From Maioricimonas rarisocia (GTDB lineage: Bacteria; Planctomycetota; Planctomycetia; Planctomycetales; Planctomycetaceae): a stretch of 64,000 nucleotides of DNA. Position numbers and translations under genes: made by a program. Location: positions 806,001 through 870,000 of the forward strand of contig NZ_CP036275.1 in the NCBI RefSeq assembly GCF_007747795.1. Direction: 5' to 3'. Below the pieces are notes generated by a model. It made no database searches. It was not told the origin of the DNA and was given only the letters and a program-made list of their open reading frames with translations. Of the stretch, positions 44,117-52,628 are shown in pieces. Within the stretch, counting starts at the first letter, position 1; each line of letters begins with the position of its first letter.

Positions 44117-45163
44117 ATGTTCCTGAGCCGACGCCGTCCCGCAAGAAACGGTTTCACTCTCATCGAGCTGCTGGTGGTCATCGCGATTCTCGCGATCCTC
44201 GTCTCGCTGCTGTTGCCGGCCGTCCAGCAGGCCCGCGAATCCGCCCGGCGGATTCAGTGCACCAACAACCTCAAGCAGATCGGCCTGGCGATTCACAACT
44301 ACGAGAGCAACTACGGCATGTTTCCACCGGATATGGTGTGGGTGCCCGGGCAATTCAACTCGCTCGCCTTCCTGCTGCCGTTTCTGGATCAGGCGGTGAT
44401 GCACCACCAGCTCGATTACTCGGTCTTCAGCTGGCATTCTGTCAATCAGCCCGTCTACCTGGCGGCGATGCCGGTCTTCGAGTGTCCTTCCGACCCGGTA
44501 ACCCATCTGAATCCGCGGGCTGACAATTCGTATGTTTCCAACGTCGGCTGGCCCCGACTCTCGACCGGTCCTGACGGCACGCTGCCGGTTCCCGACCTGA
44601 CGCAGATCGACAGGTTCTACCCGAATCTGAATCCGATGAACGGGACGACGACGGTTCCCGAGCACGGCGGCAACGTCCGCTTTCGGGACGTGACCGACGG
44701 TCTCTCGAACACGATTGCCTACAGCGAACGTCTGAAGCACTCCGGCGAGAGAGACGAAGTCGACACTGTCGGTGACGAGCGGGCCGTCTACTCCACCCGT
44801 GCGGAAGACGCGCTGGGCCTGTCGATGCCGGAGCAGGTCGAGCTCTGCCGGTCGCTGACGACGCGAAACTCCACCTGCACGCGGGGGCGGGGCACGAACT
44901 GGTACGACGGCTTTCCCACCTGCAACCAGACGTTCACCAGTCTGATGCCGCCCAACAGCCGGTCGTGTCTGTTCGGCTCGACCTACGGCGGACCGGGCTA
45001 CGTCGATGGAGACCGGGGCACGACTCCCAGCAGCATGCACCCCGGCGGCGTCAACTGCCTGCTGGGGGACGGCGCGGTGACGTTCGTCAACGAAAGCATC
45101 GACCTGCGGACCTGGTGGGCCCTGGGCGGCCGCAACGACGGGATGGTCATCGGGGAATTCTGA
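44117..45163 (+). CDS. DUF1559 protein with type IV prepilin leader, second copy
   Basis: The protein has 348 residues. The leader is basic, [12 protein letters not shown] with predicted cleavage after Gly12, then [29 protein letters not shown] and [19 protein letters not shown] follow. [20 protein letters not shown], then [17 protein letters not shown], are family hallmarks. The ATG at 44117 follows GGAGGT at 44105-44110; the GTG at 44111 would sit on the ribosome-binding site. It is expected to be a pseudopilin-like surface protein. A small lipoprotein gene follows, mirroring the 1322-3058 pair. Confidence 0.93.
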   Translation: MFLSRRRPARNGFTLIELLVVIAILAILVSLLLPAVQQARESARRIQCTNNLKQIGLAIHNYESNYGMFPPDMVWVPGQFNSLAFLLPFLDQAVMHHQLDYSVFSWHSVNQPVYLAAMPVFECPSDPVTHLNPRADNSYVSNVGWPRLSTGPDGTLPVPDLTQIDRFYPNLNPMNGTTTVPEHGGNVRFRDVTDGLSNTIAYSERLKHSGERDEVDTVGDERAVYSTRAEDALGLSMPEQVELCRSLTTRNSTCTRGRGTNWYDGFPTCNQTFTSLMPPNSRSCLFGSTYGGPGYVDGDRGTTPSSMHPGGVNCLLGDGAVTFVNESIDLRTWWALGGRNDGMVIGEF

Positions 45164-45228
45164 ACGCTGCCGATCGGTCGGGGTGACGCGGCAAACGCGA
45201 TGACAGCAGGATGAGGCAAGGGGCGTTG

Positions 45229-45465
45229 ATGAACTGGTTGACGATGCGTGCAGGAATGTGGCGGCTGGGGCTCTGCTGCGGCCTGTTGGTCGGGGCAGGA
45301 TGCTCTGATGGAGAAGCGGAACAGGTGCAGATCGAGGAGGAGCGCCGGGAGGCTCAGGCGGCGATCGACGAGATCATGGCGGACCCATCGATTCCCGAGC
45401 CTCGCCGGCAGGCGATGGTCGAGCGGATCCGGATGGAGATAGACGAGCCGGGAGAGGAAGAGTAG
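45229..45465 (+). CDS. Small lipoprotein, 78 aa
   Basis: The protein has 78 residues. The signal peptide runs MNWLTMRAGMWRLGLCCG, with lipobox LVGAGC, so Cys25 is the likely lipidated residue. The mature part is short, highly charged and helical (EERREAQAAIDEIMADP), ending EEE. It begins 65 bases after the DUF1559 stop; GCAAGGGG at 45216-45223 precedes the ATG. I do not recognise the family; the position suggests a partner of the DUF1559 protein. Confidence 0.7.
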   Translation: MNWLTMRAGMWRLGLCCGLLVGAGCSDGEAEQVQIEEERREAQAAIDEIMADPSIPEPRRQAMVERIRMEIDEPGEEE

Positions 45466-45490
45466 GGCTGCACACTTGAGAAACACTGCT

Positions 45491-45515
45491 GGCGAGCCGG
45501 GAGCGTGAGCTCCCG
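45491..45515 (+). repeat. Palindromic repeat family A, copy 2
   Basis: GGCGAGC is followed by the hairpin CGGGAGC-GTGA-GCTCCCG, perfect over 7 bp. Confidence 0.65.
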
Positions 45516-45543
45516 AATGAGAACCGTTGATCGTGTGTAATAT

Positions 45544-45569
45544 CCCCGAGCTGACGCTCGGGGCTCGCC
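45544..45569 (-). repeat. Palindromic repeat family A, copy 3
   Basis: On the minus strand GGCGAG precedes an 8-bp perfect stem CCCCGAGC/GCTCGGGG with loop GTCA. Orientation is opposite to the copies at 45491 and 45839. Confidence 0.65.
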
Positions 45570-45600
45570 TGCTTCTGCGTGGGTGAGGGGATCGATGCAT

Positions 45601-45635
45601 GAGCATCGGCGATCGTCAGGCGATGCCGGGGCTAC
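45601..45635 (+). repeat. Dispersed repeat family B, copy 2
   Basis: Positions 45601-45627 are identical to 46831-46857 over 27 bases, ending CAGGCGATGCC; the tail reads GGGGCTAC. GCATCG near the start and CGATGC near the end of the unit can pair. Confidence 0.75.
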
Positions 45636-45664
45636 AGCACTGGGGGGACGTCGAACGACCTGGG

Positions 45665-45691
45665 GCCCACCGGACACGGCCGGTGGGCTTT
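45665..45691 (+). terminator. Terminator-like hairpin
   Basis: A perfect 9-bp stem GCCCACCGG/CCGGTGGGC has a 6-base loop and is followed by TTTCG. It lies 200 bases after the small lipoprotein gene inside a repeat nest, so it may be a dispersed palindrome rather than a dedicated terminator. Confidence 0.4.
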
Positions 45692-45726
45692 CGTCGTCAT
45701 TAAGACAGGGGGGCCCGCGAGGGATG

Positions 45727-45747
45727 CTGGGACCAGTCCCAGCCTAC
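45727..45747 (+). repeat. Dispersed repeat family C, copy 1
   Basis: The palindrome CTGGGAC-CA-GTCCCAG is followed by CCTAC. Copies lie at 46783-46803 and, inverted, at 59828-59844. Confidence 0.65.
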
Positions 45748-45777
45748 CATCCACACGGGTCTCACGCCCGCAGCCCA

Positions 45778-45811
45778 GTGGCTTCGCGCTCCAGCCACGG
45801 CACCCGTTCGC
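45778..45811 (+). repeat. Dispersed repeat family D, copy 1
   Basis: GTGGCTTCGC, then CTCCAGCCACGGC and ACCCGTTCGC. GTGGCT and AGCCAC can pair. The second copy is at 46731-46767, on the other side of the Uma2 gene. Confidence 0.6.
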
Positions 45812-45838
45812 CTGCGTCACCGCCAACAATCACACGCT

Positions 45839-45862
45839 GGCGAGCGGGGAGCGCGAGCCCCG
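45839..45862 (+). repeat. Palindromic repeat family A, copy 4 (degenerate)
   Basis: GGCGAGC is followed by GGGGAGC-GCGA-GCCCCG; the stem is imperfect, with one base missing on the 3' arm relative to copy 2. Confidence 0.45.
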
Positions 45863-45965
45863 ACGTGATTCGCCCGCTGCTGCACGCCAGACTCCCGAAT
45901 TGACGTTCGTCGACAGGGCTCCGGTACCGCAGGCTGAAATCGAGCAGGGACGTCGGCCTGTCTTC

Positions 45966-46553
45966 TCAACCTGCGTCGAACGGGATCGGAGGCTCTCCGT
46001 CCGGCCGGCCCTGTGCGTGCCAGATCGTCTCCTGGAACTCGTGGTGCCCCAGGCGTGTCACGCCCCGTTCGATCGCTGCCAGAACGGTCCACCAGTCGCG
46101 GGCGGCGACGGCGGTCGGCGAGATCCACAGGCCCGGCAGCGCCTGGCTGCAAATCAGCCCGCGGCGATCAGAACCGACTTCGTCGAAGCCGTTCCCATTG
46201 TGGCGATGCCAGTGGACCACCGGCTGGTCCGCATCCGTGACCGCGACGTACTCGGTGACGCCGGCCTGCTCGAATGCCCCCCGTCGGAAGGCGTACTCGG
46301 CCTCCTCGCCAGGGGAAAACACGTCGAGAACGAAGTTCGGCGGACCTTCGAAGCCATTCTCAACCGGCCGGCACTGCCGCAGGCGACCATGATTGACCAT
46401 CGAAATCAGTCCTGGCACGATCCGCGTCGTGGCGTCGAGCTGGACGGGAACGTGCAGGCAGACGTAAATGCCTGGCGTGTAGAGCCGGTAGTGGTTGATG
46501 CAGAGGGCCAGGTCGGTCAGCAGGACCGATTTGCCTGTGCTGAGTTCCGGCAT
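45966..46553 (-). CDS. Uma2 family (DUF820) nuclease-like protein
   Basis: The protein has 195 residues. PNFVLDVFSPGEEAEYAFRR, then FEQAGVTEYVAVTDAD, is the DUF820/Uma2 core of the PD-(D/E)xK nuclease superfamily: the Asp in VLDVFSP and the Glu in GVTEYVAV sit where family catalytic residues do, but the usual second Lys is not obvious. LLTDLALCINHYRLYTPG and LDATTRIVPGLISMV form the N-terminal strands. Uma2 proteins are expanded in planctomycetes and cyanobacteria and have no proven role. Repeat modules flank the gene on both sides. Confidence 0.82.
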   Translation of the reverse strand: MPELSTGKSVLLTDLALCINHYRLYTPGIYVCLHVPVQLDATTRIVPGLISMVNHGRLRQCRPVENGFEGPPNFVLDVFSPGEEAEYAFRRGAFEQAGVTEYVAVTDADQPVVHWHRHNGNGFDEVGSDRRGLICSQALPGLWISPTAVAARDWWTVLAAIERGVTRLGHHEFQETIWHAQGRPDGEPPIPFDAG

Positions 46554-46730
46554 GGTGGCTTGCTCCCGGTCGCAGGCGGAGACGAAGTAGGGCGGATCAG
46601 CCCTTGCCGGAGCTCATGGTAGCAGTGGAGGGGGGCGGAGGAGAGGCCGGTTCCAGGAGCTGAGTCAGGCTGAGAACGCGTCTGGCAGCAGGCGATTCTC
46701 GCAAGCCTCGCGTCCCACGCCTGCAGCCTC

Positions 46731-46767
46731 GTGGCTTCGCTCGCTCCAGCCACGGCGACCCGTTCGC
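46731..46767 (+). repeat. Dispersed repeat family D, copy 2
   Basis: Same unit as 45778-45811 with three additional bases (TCGC inserted) in the loop. Part of the repeat nest in the 352-base gap 46554-46905, which holds no gene. Confidence 0.6.
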
Positions 46768-46782
46768 AATACAGGGGGGATG

Positions 46783-46803
46783 CCGGGACCAGTCCCAGCC
46801 TAC
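46783..46803 (+). repeat. Dispersed repeat family C, copy 2
   Basis: GGGAC-CA-GTCCC flanked by CC and AGCCTAC; 19 bases agree with the copy at 45729-45747. Confidence 0.65.
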
Positions 46804-46830
46804 GTGTCTACCATCTACACAAGCCTGCTT

Positions 46831-46865
46831 GAGCATCGGCGATCGTCAGGCGATGCCTCGGCTAC
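46831..46865 (+). repeat. Dispersed repeat family B, copy 3
   Basis: The first 27 bases are identical to 45601-45627; the tail is TCGGCTAC instead of GGGGCTAC. Confidence 0.75.
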
Positions 46866-46905
46866 GCCGCTACACCGCTCAATACGCACCGCTCGCACCG
46901 CGCCC

Positions 46906-49086
46906 CTAACTCGCGGCGTCCGCCGCTTCCGCCAGCTGGCGGGCCTGCGCCGCCGAGGTGTCGATCGTCAGCTGGACCTGTACCTCCCAGCAGCCGGTCT
47001 CGTCTGCGGTGAACTCCCAGCGGGGCATCACGACACAGCTCTGGTGCACCAGCTCGAAGCCCCCTTCCGACTGGCTGACCGTCTGGATCGGGAATGTCCA
47101 GAAGCCGCCGGGCTGCGAGAGTTCGAGCGACGCGTCCACACCCAGCCATTCGTCCACCAGGCCGATCCGGTCGGTGTTGTCGACGGCATTGATGCTGTCC
47201 AGCCGGCCCAGCCGGTCGCCGGTTCCGTTGTAGAAGTACCGGTCGTCGGCACCGCCCGCCATCGCGGCGAAGTTGAACTCGACCGCAAAGTGGAACGGCT
47301 GCCCGGCCGGCAGGTTCTCCAGCCGGTACGTCGCGGTCAGCTGACTGCCGGCGGTGGCGTCGATCTCCAGCGTCTTCGTCATCTGCACGCGGTGATCGCC
47401 GACCGAGCCTTCGCGGCTCATGATGACGGCCGCCTGTTCGTCGGTGCGGCGGACGCGGGTCGAGTGGACGCCCAGCACGAAGTCGCCGAGGCCCCCTTCG
47501 CCGGTCTGGAACTCTTCGAGCGAGAGTCCGGGGCGGAGGAAGTGATCGACCAGGCTCTTGCGGGGCCAGGCGTCGTAACCGATCTTGCGGTCCAGGTCCG
47601 GCTGCTTGAAGTGGATGCTGCCGACGTCGCTGATGGCCGGCCCTTCACCCTGCGACGCACCGCCGGCGAGCACCTTCTGATGGTACGGTTCGGGCCGGCG
47701 GTTGAGCGTGGCGAGCAGGTTGACCTTCGTTCCCCGCAGGTCCAGTTCGTACAGGTGCCCCCCGCGTGCGGGGGCGAGATACGCAATGAGTCGGTCGGTG
47801 GCGACCCGCACTTCCTTGCGGGCATCGAGGTTGAAGTCTTTCGCCTCGACGTCGACCCAGCGACCGGAGCGGCCTGCGAGCTGCTCGACGGCGGTGTCGG
47901 CGGCAATCAGGTGGCGGTAGATGGCGTTGCGCAGGTGGGGCAGGTACAGCCCGCCGAACGAACCGTGCCAGTACGGGCAGTTGCATTCGCCGCGGTACAG
48001 CTCGGTTTCGGCAAGGTGATACAGGTCGGGGCGGTCTTTCGCGGCTGGGGAGTCGGCCAGGGCGGCCAGCCGGTCGCTGATTTCCCGCATCCGGCAGTAC
48101 ATCTCGTTGCTCTCGGGGTACTTCACGAGGAAGTTCCGCCAGAAGCCGCCCCGCACGAACTGCTTGAGCACCGGCCAGTCGGGATCGTCCTCCTTCCGCT
48201 TCACGAGATCGTAGTAGGCGATCTGCTGATTGGTCGACATCGCCCACTCGGTCATCTCGCGGTAGCTGGAAGCGGGAAGGTACACCCGGCCCAGCGGCGG
48301 CACATGGTCGACGGCTTCACCCAGGGTCGCCAGGTGCAGCCACTCCCGGTTCTCCATCAGCAGATCGAAGAACCGCCGCAGCCAGCCGTCCCGATAGACG
48401 TGGTCGTGCGTTCCCGGCCAGGCACCGAACTTCTCGCCGTCGTCGCCGAAGACGGCCACCGGGTTGGGGAACCGTTCGGCGATGTCCCGCAGGTGGTCGA
48501 TGGTGACGTGCGGTTCCTGGAAGGGGATCGTGTACCGCAGCGGCTCGCTGCCGGGAAACATCTTCAGCACCCGGCCCTCGTCCTCGGTGAGGTAGTAGCC
48601 GTGCAGCTGATCCGGCTCGAGTCCGGCTCCGCGGAAGTGGTAGTCGTCGACGACCGTGTACTCGATGCCGCCGTCGACGATGTCGCTGGTGAACGGTGTT
48701 TCCCAGACCCGTTCGGGGACCCACATGCCGCGGACCGGCTTGCCGAACAGGTTCTTGAGGTATTCGCCGTAGCGGCGGATCTGCCCGACGCGGTCCCGCT
48801 GGGGGATGGAGGCGAGGATCGGCTCATAGAACGGTCCGCCGAGGATCTCCACCTGCCCGCGGTCGACGAACTCGCGCAGCCGGTCGACGTACTCGGGGTG
48901 CTCGGCGACGATCCATTCCAGCAGGCTGCCGGAGGTGTGCAGCGTGATCTTCAGCTCGGGATAGTCCGCGAGCACGTCGAGAAACGGCTTGTAGCTGTCC
49001 TGGTAGGCGGCTTCGAAGACGCCGTCGAAATTGCCCACCGGCTGGTGGTTGTGCAGCACGAGGACAAGTCGGACAGTTCCGGACAT
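46906..49086 (-). CDS. Glycoside hydrolase family 57 (4-alpha-glucanotransferase/alpha-amylase type)
   Basis: The protein has 726 residues. The GH57 barrel opens with LVLVLHNHQPVGNF (His12 and His14). ILGGPFYEPIL is conserved region 2. Glu125 in MWVPERVWE is the nucleophile and Asp215 in VFGDDGEKFG the acid/base by alignment with Thermococcus litoralis 4-alpha-glucanotransferase. Central DUF1925 and C-terminal DUF1926 beta-domains follow (LGGFDFVLG-like and YRLENLPAGQPFHFAVEFNF), giving the family's usual length. It is cytoplasmic, with no signal peptide. The enzyme transfers or hydrolyses alpha-1,4-glucan. galT lies upstream on the same strand, 171 bases away, which suggests a glycogen/galactose sugar route. 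Confidence 0.92.
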   Translation of the reverse strand: MSGTVRLVLVLHNHQPVGNFDGVFEAAYQDSYKPFLDVLADYPELKITLHTSGSLLEWIVAEHPEYVDRLREFVDRGQVEILGGPFYEPILASIPQRDRVGQIRRYGEYLKNLFGKPVRGMWVPERVWETPFTSDIVDGGIEYTVVDDYHFRGAGLEPDQLHGYYLTEDEGRVLKMFPGSEPLRYTIPFQEPHVTIDHLRDIAERFPNPVAVFGDDGEKFGAWPGTHDHVYRDGWLRRFFDLLMENREWLHLATLGEAVDHVPPLGRVYLPASSYREMTEWAMSTNQQIAYYDLVKRKEDDPDWPVLKQFVRGGFWRNFLVKYPESNEMYCRMREISDRLAALADSPAAKDRPDLYHLAETELYRGECNCPYWHGSFGGLYLPHLRNAIYRHLIAADTAVEQLAGRSGRWVDVEAKDFNLDARKEVRVATDRLIAYLAPARGGHLYELDLRGTKVNLLATLNRRPEPYHQKVLAGGASQGEGPAISDVGSIHFKQPDLDRKIGYDAWPRKSLVDHFLRPGLSLEEFQTGEGGLGDFVLGVHSTRVRRTDEQAAVIMSREGSVGDHRVQMTKTLEIDATAGSQLTATYRLENLPAGQPFHFAVEFNFAAMAGGADDRYFYNGTGDRLGRLDSINAVDNTDRIGLVDEWLGVDASLELSQPGGFWTFPIQTVSQSEGGFELVHQSCVVMPRWEFTADETGCWEVQVQLTIDTSAAQARQLAEAADAAS

Positions 49087-49257
49087 GGCGGGTCTCACCG
49101 GCAACAACGGACGACACGGACTTCCCGGCTGCGGCGCGCAGGTCGGGCGGATTGCAGCGGTTGATACCAGTTTTCGGCGATCCGATGAATAGGTCCTGCA
49201 GGAATTCCCTCAAGCCGGATGCGGACCGCCGCGGCAGGGTCAGTCTGGGCGAACCAG

Positions 49258-50265
49258 TCAATCGAGGTCGACGTCGACGTCCCGCAGGAATTTCGCGGCT
49301 TCCTCGGGGGCGACCGGGTTGATGTAGAACCCGCTGCCCCATTCGAACCCGGCCACACCCGCCAGCCGCGGAAAGATCTCCAGGTGCCACGTGTAGTGGG
49401 GCAGATCCTTATGGTCGAACGGTGCGGTGTGGATGACGTAGTTGTAGGGCGGATCGTCGAGGGCCAGTTCGAGCTTGCGGAGCGTCTGCTTGAGGACGAC
49501 GCCGAGCTCTTCGATTCCCTGCCGGGTGACGTCCTCGAAGTGGCTCTTGTGGGCCTTGGGGATGATCCAGGTTTCGAAGGGGAACCGGCTGGCGAACGGG
49601 CAGAAGACGAGGAAATTGGGGGAATCGATGACGACCCGGTCCTCGGTGGCCAGTTCCTGCTGGATCATGTCCGAGAAGATGCAGCGGCCGCGGTAGCGAT
49701 AGAATTCGAGGGCGCCGTCCAGTTCTTCCTGGACGTTGATGGGGACGATCGGATTGACGATGAGCTGCGAATGACAGTGGTCGAGTGAAGCGCCTGCCTG
49801 CCGGCCCGAATTCTTGAAGATCAGGCCGTGCACCAGCCGCGGGTCCTTCTTCAGGTCCACGAGCCGGTCGCGGTAGACCCACATCACCTCGCGGATGTTG
49901 TCGACCGACAGCCGCGACATGTTTGTTTCGAAGTGGGGGCACTCGATGATGACCTCGTGGGCGCCGACGCCGTTCATCATGTCGTAGATGCCGTCCCCCC
50001 GCTTGGTCAGCTCCCCCTCGATCTTCAGAGCGGGGAACTTGTTGGGGATCACGCGGACCCGCCAACCCGGTCCGTTGGCGTCTGAACCCGGCTGACGGTA
50101 GGCGAGGATCTCCGGCGGCGTCGCGTCCTCGTTCCCTTCGAGGAACGGATCGAAGGCGTCCTTCTGGTGGTCGGCCCGTGTGGTGTAGGCGTTGGGCCGC
50201 GCCAGCCGCTCGGGAGCAATGATCACCCAGCGTCCGACGATCGGATCTTTTCGCAACTCCGGCAT
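49258..50265 (-). CDS. galT: Galactose-1-phosphate uridylyltransferase
   Basis: The protein has 335 residues and a HIT-superfamily fold in two halves. [20 protein letters not shown] opens the first half. The catalytic region reads [13 protein letters not shown]; the usual H-P-H is H163-C-H165, so the central Pro is Cys. The second half contains [19 protein letters not shown] and [11 protein letters not shown]. The enzyme transfers UMP from UDP-glucose to galactose-1-phosphate in the Leloir pathway. It lies on the same strand as the GH57 enzyme. Specificity for galactose is expected but some family members act on other sugar phosphates. Confidence 0.88.
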   Translation of the reverse strand: MPELRKDPIVGRWVIIAPERLARPNAYTTRADHQKDAFDPFLEGNEDATPPEILAYRQPGSDANGPGWRVRVIPNKFPALKIEGELTKRGDGIYDMMNGVGAHEVIIECPHFETNMSRLSVDNIREVMWVYRDRLVDLKKDPRLVHGLIFKNSGRQAGASLDHCHSQLIVNPIVPINVQEELDGALEFYRYRGRCIFSDMIQQELATEDRVVIDSPNFLVFCPFASRFPFETWIIPKAHKSHFEDVTRQGIEELGVVLKQTLRKLELALDDPPYNYVIHTAPFDHKDLPHYTWHLEIFPRLAGVAGFEWGSGFYINPVAPEEAAKFLRDVDVDLD

Positions 50266-50540
50266 TCGACAAAACCTGTCAACAAGCGTTCACCGTCCTG
50301 TGTCCGGCCTCGCTGGTGTCGCTGATGGACCACGAGGGGCCGACGTCCGGGCGGATTGTAGTCCACCTGTGGCAGTTAGGGCGAGCGGATCGACTGGAGG
50401 CGACAGAGGCAGGAGTTGGTCAGCCGGGGACGGACCTTCTAGAATGCAGGGAAGTGGTGGGTTCCCCTCGACGCCTGCGACAGCCGCCCGAAAAGGGCTC
50501 CAGGCTCTCCGCCCGTCTCCGTACCGAACGCGATCTTCAA

Positions 50541-51926
50541 ATGACATTGCCGACAGCTGCGTCGATGCCTGCGAGTGACAGCCGGACGTCCTCTCTGCCC
50601 CGTTCCGTCCTCATCGTGGAGGATGAGAACGTCATCCGCAGCACGCTTGCCGAGTTCCTTGCCAGCGAAGGCTACGTCGTCGAAGGGGTCGGGACCGTCG
50701 CCGAAGCACTTGCCCTGGCCCACCAGCAGGAGTTCCAGGTCGCGGTCTGTGACGTGCAGCTGCCGGACGGGGACGGCATCAACCTGCTCAGGCGGCTGCA
50801 GCAGATCAAGCCGGATACGTTCGTGCTGATCATCACCGCCTACGCGACTGTCGAGACGGCCGTCGAGGCGTTCAAGGCGGGAGCGTTCGACTACCTCGTC
50901 AAGCCGGTCATCTTTGACGACCTGGCGCACAAACTGCAGCGGGTCTTCGAGTACCGCCAACTGTTTTTCGAGAACCAGTGCCTGCGTCGGGAACTCTCGC
51001 AGCCACAGCAGTTCGACCAGATCATCGGTTCCAGTAAACCAATCAAAGACCTGCAGCTGACGATCGCCAAGATCGCGGCGGCACACTCGAATGTGCTGCT
51101 GGTCGGCGAGACGGGGACCGGCAAGGAACTGTTCGCACGGGCGATTCACTCGACCGGTCCGATGCAGGACGAGCAGTTTCTCGCCGTCAACTGCGGGACC
51201 CGGCCGATTGAACTGCTCGAAAGCGAGTTGTTCGGCAGCGAGACCGGCGGCAACAGTCAGCCGGGAATTCTGCGGACAGCCGGGCAGGGGACCGTCTTTC
51301 TGGACGAGATCGCCCAGCTTCCGATGGGAACGCAGACCAAACTGCTGCGTGCGATCGAATACCAGGAAAGCATGCCGGCCGGAGGATCGCAGACCTACTC
51401 CGTTCAGGCCCGCATTATTGCGTCGACGAGCCAGGACCTGATGCGGCTGGTCGGGGACGGGACGTTTCAGGAGGATCTGTTCTACCGGCTGGACGGAGTG
51501 AAGATCCGTATTCCGCCGCTGCGGGAACGACTCGATGACATACCGGAACTGGTCGACGCCTTCATCGCCCGGCACTCACGTGCCATGCGGAAGCGTGTGA
51601 CCGGGGCGACCAGCGAGACGATCCGGCTGCTGATGTCCGCTCAGTGGAAAGGGAACGTCCGCCAGCTCGACAACGCGATCGAGCGGGCCGTCATCATGTG
51701 TGACGGAGATACCATCGAGTCGCACGATCTGCCTCCGGACCTGCTCGGGCTGGGCCAGCCGCTGCCGGACACGGATGACCTTCGCTCGGCGTTGCGGCAC
51801 TACGAGCGGCTGCACATCAGCCGGGTGCTGCGGCAATGGCCCGACAAGCGGGAAGCGGCGAAGCGTCTGCGTCTGGGGCTGTCGAGTCTGTACCGGAAGA
51901 TCGAAGAGCTGGATATCGAGACGTAG
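50541..51926 (+). CDS. NtrC-family response regulator lacking the GAFTGA loop
   Basis: The protein has 461 residues. The receiver domain at about residues 21-140 has the acidic pair Glu27/Asp28, phospho-acceptor Asp71 (VCDVQLPDGDG) and Lys121 (YLVKPV). The AAA+ domain has Walker A GETGTGKE (189-196) and Walker B GTVFLDEI (250-257), with the arginine-finger region DLFYRLDGVKIRIPPLRER. A FIS-like helix-turn-helix is C-terminal (ISRVLRQWPDKREAAKRLRL). Where sigma-54 activators have GAFTGA, this has SETGGNSQPGILRTA (about 233-247). The ATG at 50541 was chosen because the receiver begins 20 residues later; no partner kinase is adjacent. It is divergent from galT. Confidence 0.92.
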   Translation: MTLPTAASMPASDSRTSSLPRSVLIVEDENVIRSTLAEFLASEGYVVEGVGTVAEALALAHQQEFQVAVCDVQLPDGDGINLLRRLQQIKPDTFVLIITAYATVETAVEAFKAGAFDYLVKPVIFDDLAHKLQRVFEYRQLFFENQCLRRELSQPQQFDQIIGSSKPIKDLQLTIAKIAAAHSNVLLVGETGTGKELFARAIHSTGPMQDEQFLAVNCGTRPIELLESELFGSETGGNSQPGILRTAGQGTVFLDEIAQLPMGTQTKLLRAIEYQESMPAGGSQTYSVQARIIASTSQDLMRLVGDGTFQEDLFYRLDGVKIRIPPLRERLDDIPELVDAFIARHSRAMRKRVTGATSETIRLLMSAQWKGNVRQLDNAIERAVIMCDGDTIESHDLPPDLLGLGQPLPDTDDLRSALRHYERLHISRVLRQWPDKREAAKRLRLGLSSLYRKIEELDIET

Positions 51927-52021
51927 TGCCGGCTGGTGCCGGCCGTCGCGATGTGGCAAGTGTAAGAAGAACCACAGAGTTGTCATGACGGTGCGACGCC
52001 CCGGAGGATGAAAATCATCGC

Positions 52022-52042
52022 GGGGTGCCATGGCCTCGCCGC
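52022..52042 (+). repeat. Dispersed repeat family E, copy 3
   Basis: GGGGTGCCATGG followed by CCTCGCCGC; the same core as at 33247-33262 (inverted) and 33307-33326. Confidence 0.6.
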
Positions 52043-52108
52043 GCAGCGGAGTGGCCATGCGGCATGCCTGCCCATTGAGGCAAGCATGAACGTCGAACGA
52101 AGTTCGCA

Positions 52109-52127
52109 CTGCTGGACAAGCCAGCAG
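52109..52127 (+). repeat. Hairpin repeat, pentaloop ACAAG
   Basis: A perfect 7-bp stem CTGCTGG/CCAGCAG encloses ACAAG. Confidence 0.55.
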
Positions 52128-52198
52128 AGGCCCCGGTGCATGGCCTGTGGAACGAGGGTGGCTTGTGCGGCTGCACGCGACTTGCTGTCGCTGCGCGA

Positions 52199-52221
52199 CC
52201 CAGACAAGCGAGTTGTCTGGG
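52199..52221 (+). repeat. Hairpin repeat, pentaloop GCGAG
   Basis: A perfect 9-bp stem CCCAGACAA/TTGTCTGGG encloses GCGAG. Confidence 0.6.
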
Positions 52222-52266
52222 CCACCCGTCGGCCAATGCGTATCCGCCTCTTGCGGGCTGCGCCGA

Positions 52267-52289
52267 CCGCGGTTGACGAGCAACCGCGG
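52267..52289 (+). repeat. Hairpin repeat, pentaloop ACGAG
   Basis: A perfect 9-bp stem CCGCGGTTG/CAACCGCGG encloses ACGAG. Confidence 0.6.
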
Positions 52290-52303
52290 GTAAGCATCAG
52301 TAG

Positions 52304-52329
52304 GGTGCTGTCGCCGGAGGCGACGCACC
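52304..52329 (+). repeat. Hairpin repeat, GGA loop
   Basis: An 11-bp stem GGTGC(T)GTCGCC/GGCGACGCACC has one bulged T and a 3-base loop. Confidence 0.55.
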
Positions 52330-52628
52330 ATCCGCAGGCTGTTCGTACACGACATGCAGATGGTGCGTCACGGGCCGATCACTGGATGACACGTCACCAC
52401 CAAACGAAGCCACCTGGTCCGTATGCCGTGACACACCCTACGCCTTGCTCGTCACGCCCGTCACTCCAATGCGCTTCGTTCCAGGTGTGCACCCAGCGAT
52501 CACGAGCCGCGACCGTGAGGGAGCGGAAGAAGCAACCACAGACGCCCGGGGCTCGCCTGGTTCGGTGCCAACGTACATGCTCGCCTTGACCGGGCGAGCA
52601 GGGCACCCCTCTTCAGCACGTCTTTCGA

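Larger units (their letters stand above)
51927..52628. other. Intergenic region, 702 bp, nest of palindromic repeats
   Basis: The gap lies between the convergent NtrC-like and PH-like genes. No gene was recognised on either strand. Between 52022 and 52329 it holds one family E copy and four hairpins, three of them perfect with a 5-base loop. A family A remnant (GGGGCTCGCC) is near 52549. Confidence 0.6.

Noticed and set aside
46780-49164. 794-residue plus-strand open frame
   Set aside because: Antisense to the GH57 gene. Its reading has no recognisable domain and it is a product of high-GC codon bias.
52022-52329. CRISPR array
   Set aside because: The repeats are different hairpins with irregular spacing, and no cas gene is present.
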